Both the position numbers and the translations under genes were made by a program. 64,000 nt of DNA from Megascapheus bottae (taxonomy: Eukaryota; Chordata; Mammalia; Rodentia; Geomyidae): contig JANJXV010000040.1 of the NCBI GenBank assembly GCA_024803745.1, forward strand, positions 4,283,920 through 4,347,919, read 5' to 3'. Shown here in pieces: positions 63,256 to 64,000 of the stretch (within the stretch, counting starts at the first letter, position 1; each line of letters opens with the position of its first letter). Under the pieces are notes generated by a model, which made no database searches, was not told where the DNA came from, and was given only the letters and a program-made list of their open reading frames with translations.

Positions 63256-64000
63256 GATGGATTAAACGCATCGATTTGAGGCCTGCACCCCACGTGATAT
63301 TTGTGTTTCTGGACCTGGTTCACTTTGGGTACCACGTCCTGGGCCTGTGGTGTAACACGCCAGCCCTGGGGGCGTGGGTTCCCCTGGGAACTCTGCCGTG
63401 GAGAGGAGCCACGTGGGTGCCCACGATGGAGGGCGTCCCGGCCAGAAACCCCAGCTCCCCCCCTCCCTGCCCCCCCACGCCTGCCTGCATCTGCCTATCG
63501 GCCTTGCAAGAAGCCAGCTTCCTCCTCCTGCCAAAATCGCGGGTGTCTGTCCTGCCCTGGGGACAGGGGACACCGGGAGGTTCACAGAAAGCCACGGAGA
63601 CACGGCCACTCCCCAACCGGCCCCGCCAGCCACACACACAGACAAACCAGGCGTGCCTTGCAATTCTGGCTTCGAGGTCAATGTCACCGGGGGGGGGGGG
63701 GGGGGGGGGTCTGAGCTCCCCAAACCTGTCTGTCAGTTGCAGAAATGCCAGGAATTAAATAAACACATAAAAATTCAAGAGGGGGAGGGAGGAGCGGAAA
63801 TGGAAAATCCGTCTCCTCTCCTCCCCTGCTGAAAACTGGACGCTTGCAGAGGGCCAGGCGGGGAAAGGGGAGACTGGAAGAAGTCAGCTATGACCAACAG
63901 CGCGTCACGGCGCAGGCCACCAGCTGGGGACAACTGGTGACAATAAAGATTCTGCCTTCTAATGCATTCGCCATGGCTGAATATTCTACCTCCTCCTCTT
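63256..64000. other. Unique GC-rich sequence to the window edge
   Basis: Includes a G-run at 63690-63708. The AATAAAGATTCTGCC near 63941 may end an old repeat. Confidence 0.4.
63690..63708. repeat. G homopolymer run
   Basis: About 19 G in a row. Confidence 0.9.

Noticed and set aside
55193..64000. Search for the RERG first coding exon (P-loop GRAGVGKS)
   Set aside because: No matching minus-strand sequence with splice sites seen; the intron is large in other mammals, so it likely lies outside.

Overview
This window is rodent nuclear DNA, most probably from the superfamily Geomyoidea (kangaroo rats, pocket mice, pocket gophers). The main reason is the dominant SINE: a tRNA-Ala/ID-like head joined to a 'Geo' right monomer (IDL-Geo), a dimer described only from that group. 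A second abundant SINE joins a 7SL/B1-like head to the same Geo tail. I marked about 60 SINE copies or pieces; together with simple repeats they make up most of the sequence. There is nothing prokaryotic here. The species assignment is an inference.

Four genes can be read exon by exon, in the order and orientation known from human 12p12.3: ERP27 (-), ARHGDIB (-), PDE6H (+), RERG (-). ERP27 has six coding exons at 19337-11484; its short last exon was not found. ARHGDIB is complete in five coding exons (27218-20447, 199 aa), with a poly(A) signal at 20141-20146. PDE6H is complete in three coding exons (39874-41095, 83 aa), with a poly(A) signal at 41244-41249. RERG has its last three coding exons (55192-51555); the exon carrying the P-loop was not found and probably lies beyond the right edge. 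The genes do not form a pathway: an ER chaperone-like PDI relative, a blood-cell Rho inhibitor, the cone phosphodiesterase inhibitor and a Ras-like growth inhibitor share only a conserved neighbourhood.

Layout: 1-11.4 kb is intergenic, with pyrimidine tracts, SINEs and a 1-kb GATA/GGAT array. 11.4-19.3 kb is ERP27, with a 1.1-kb TATAGATATC-type array in intron 2. 20.1-27.2 kb is ARHGDIB. 29.7-32.9 kb holds three unrelated minisatellites back to back. 33-39.8 kb is mostly unique sequence. 39.8-41.3 kb is PDE6H. 42.7-44.4 kb is a 57-unit, 30-bp minisatellite. 46.8 kb is a CCAT array. 51.5-55.2 kb is RERG. The rest is taken as RERG upstream intron, with two more large tetranucleotide arrays.

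The most notable signal is that three of the four minisatellites between 29.7 and 44.4 kb have units built around well-known promoter motifs: ETS (CGGAAGTG), NRF1 (CGCATGCGCA) and NF-Y/CCAAT (CTGATTGG). About 48, 7 and 42 motif copies lie between or beside ARHGDIB and PDE6H. Other points are extreme GC at third codon positions in the last RERG exon (133 of 135 codons), a GC-AG intron in ERP27, and frequent (CA)n tracts at SINE 3' ends. The very long open frames over the minisatellites (up to 725 codons) are repeat artefacts.
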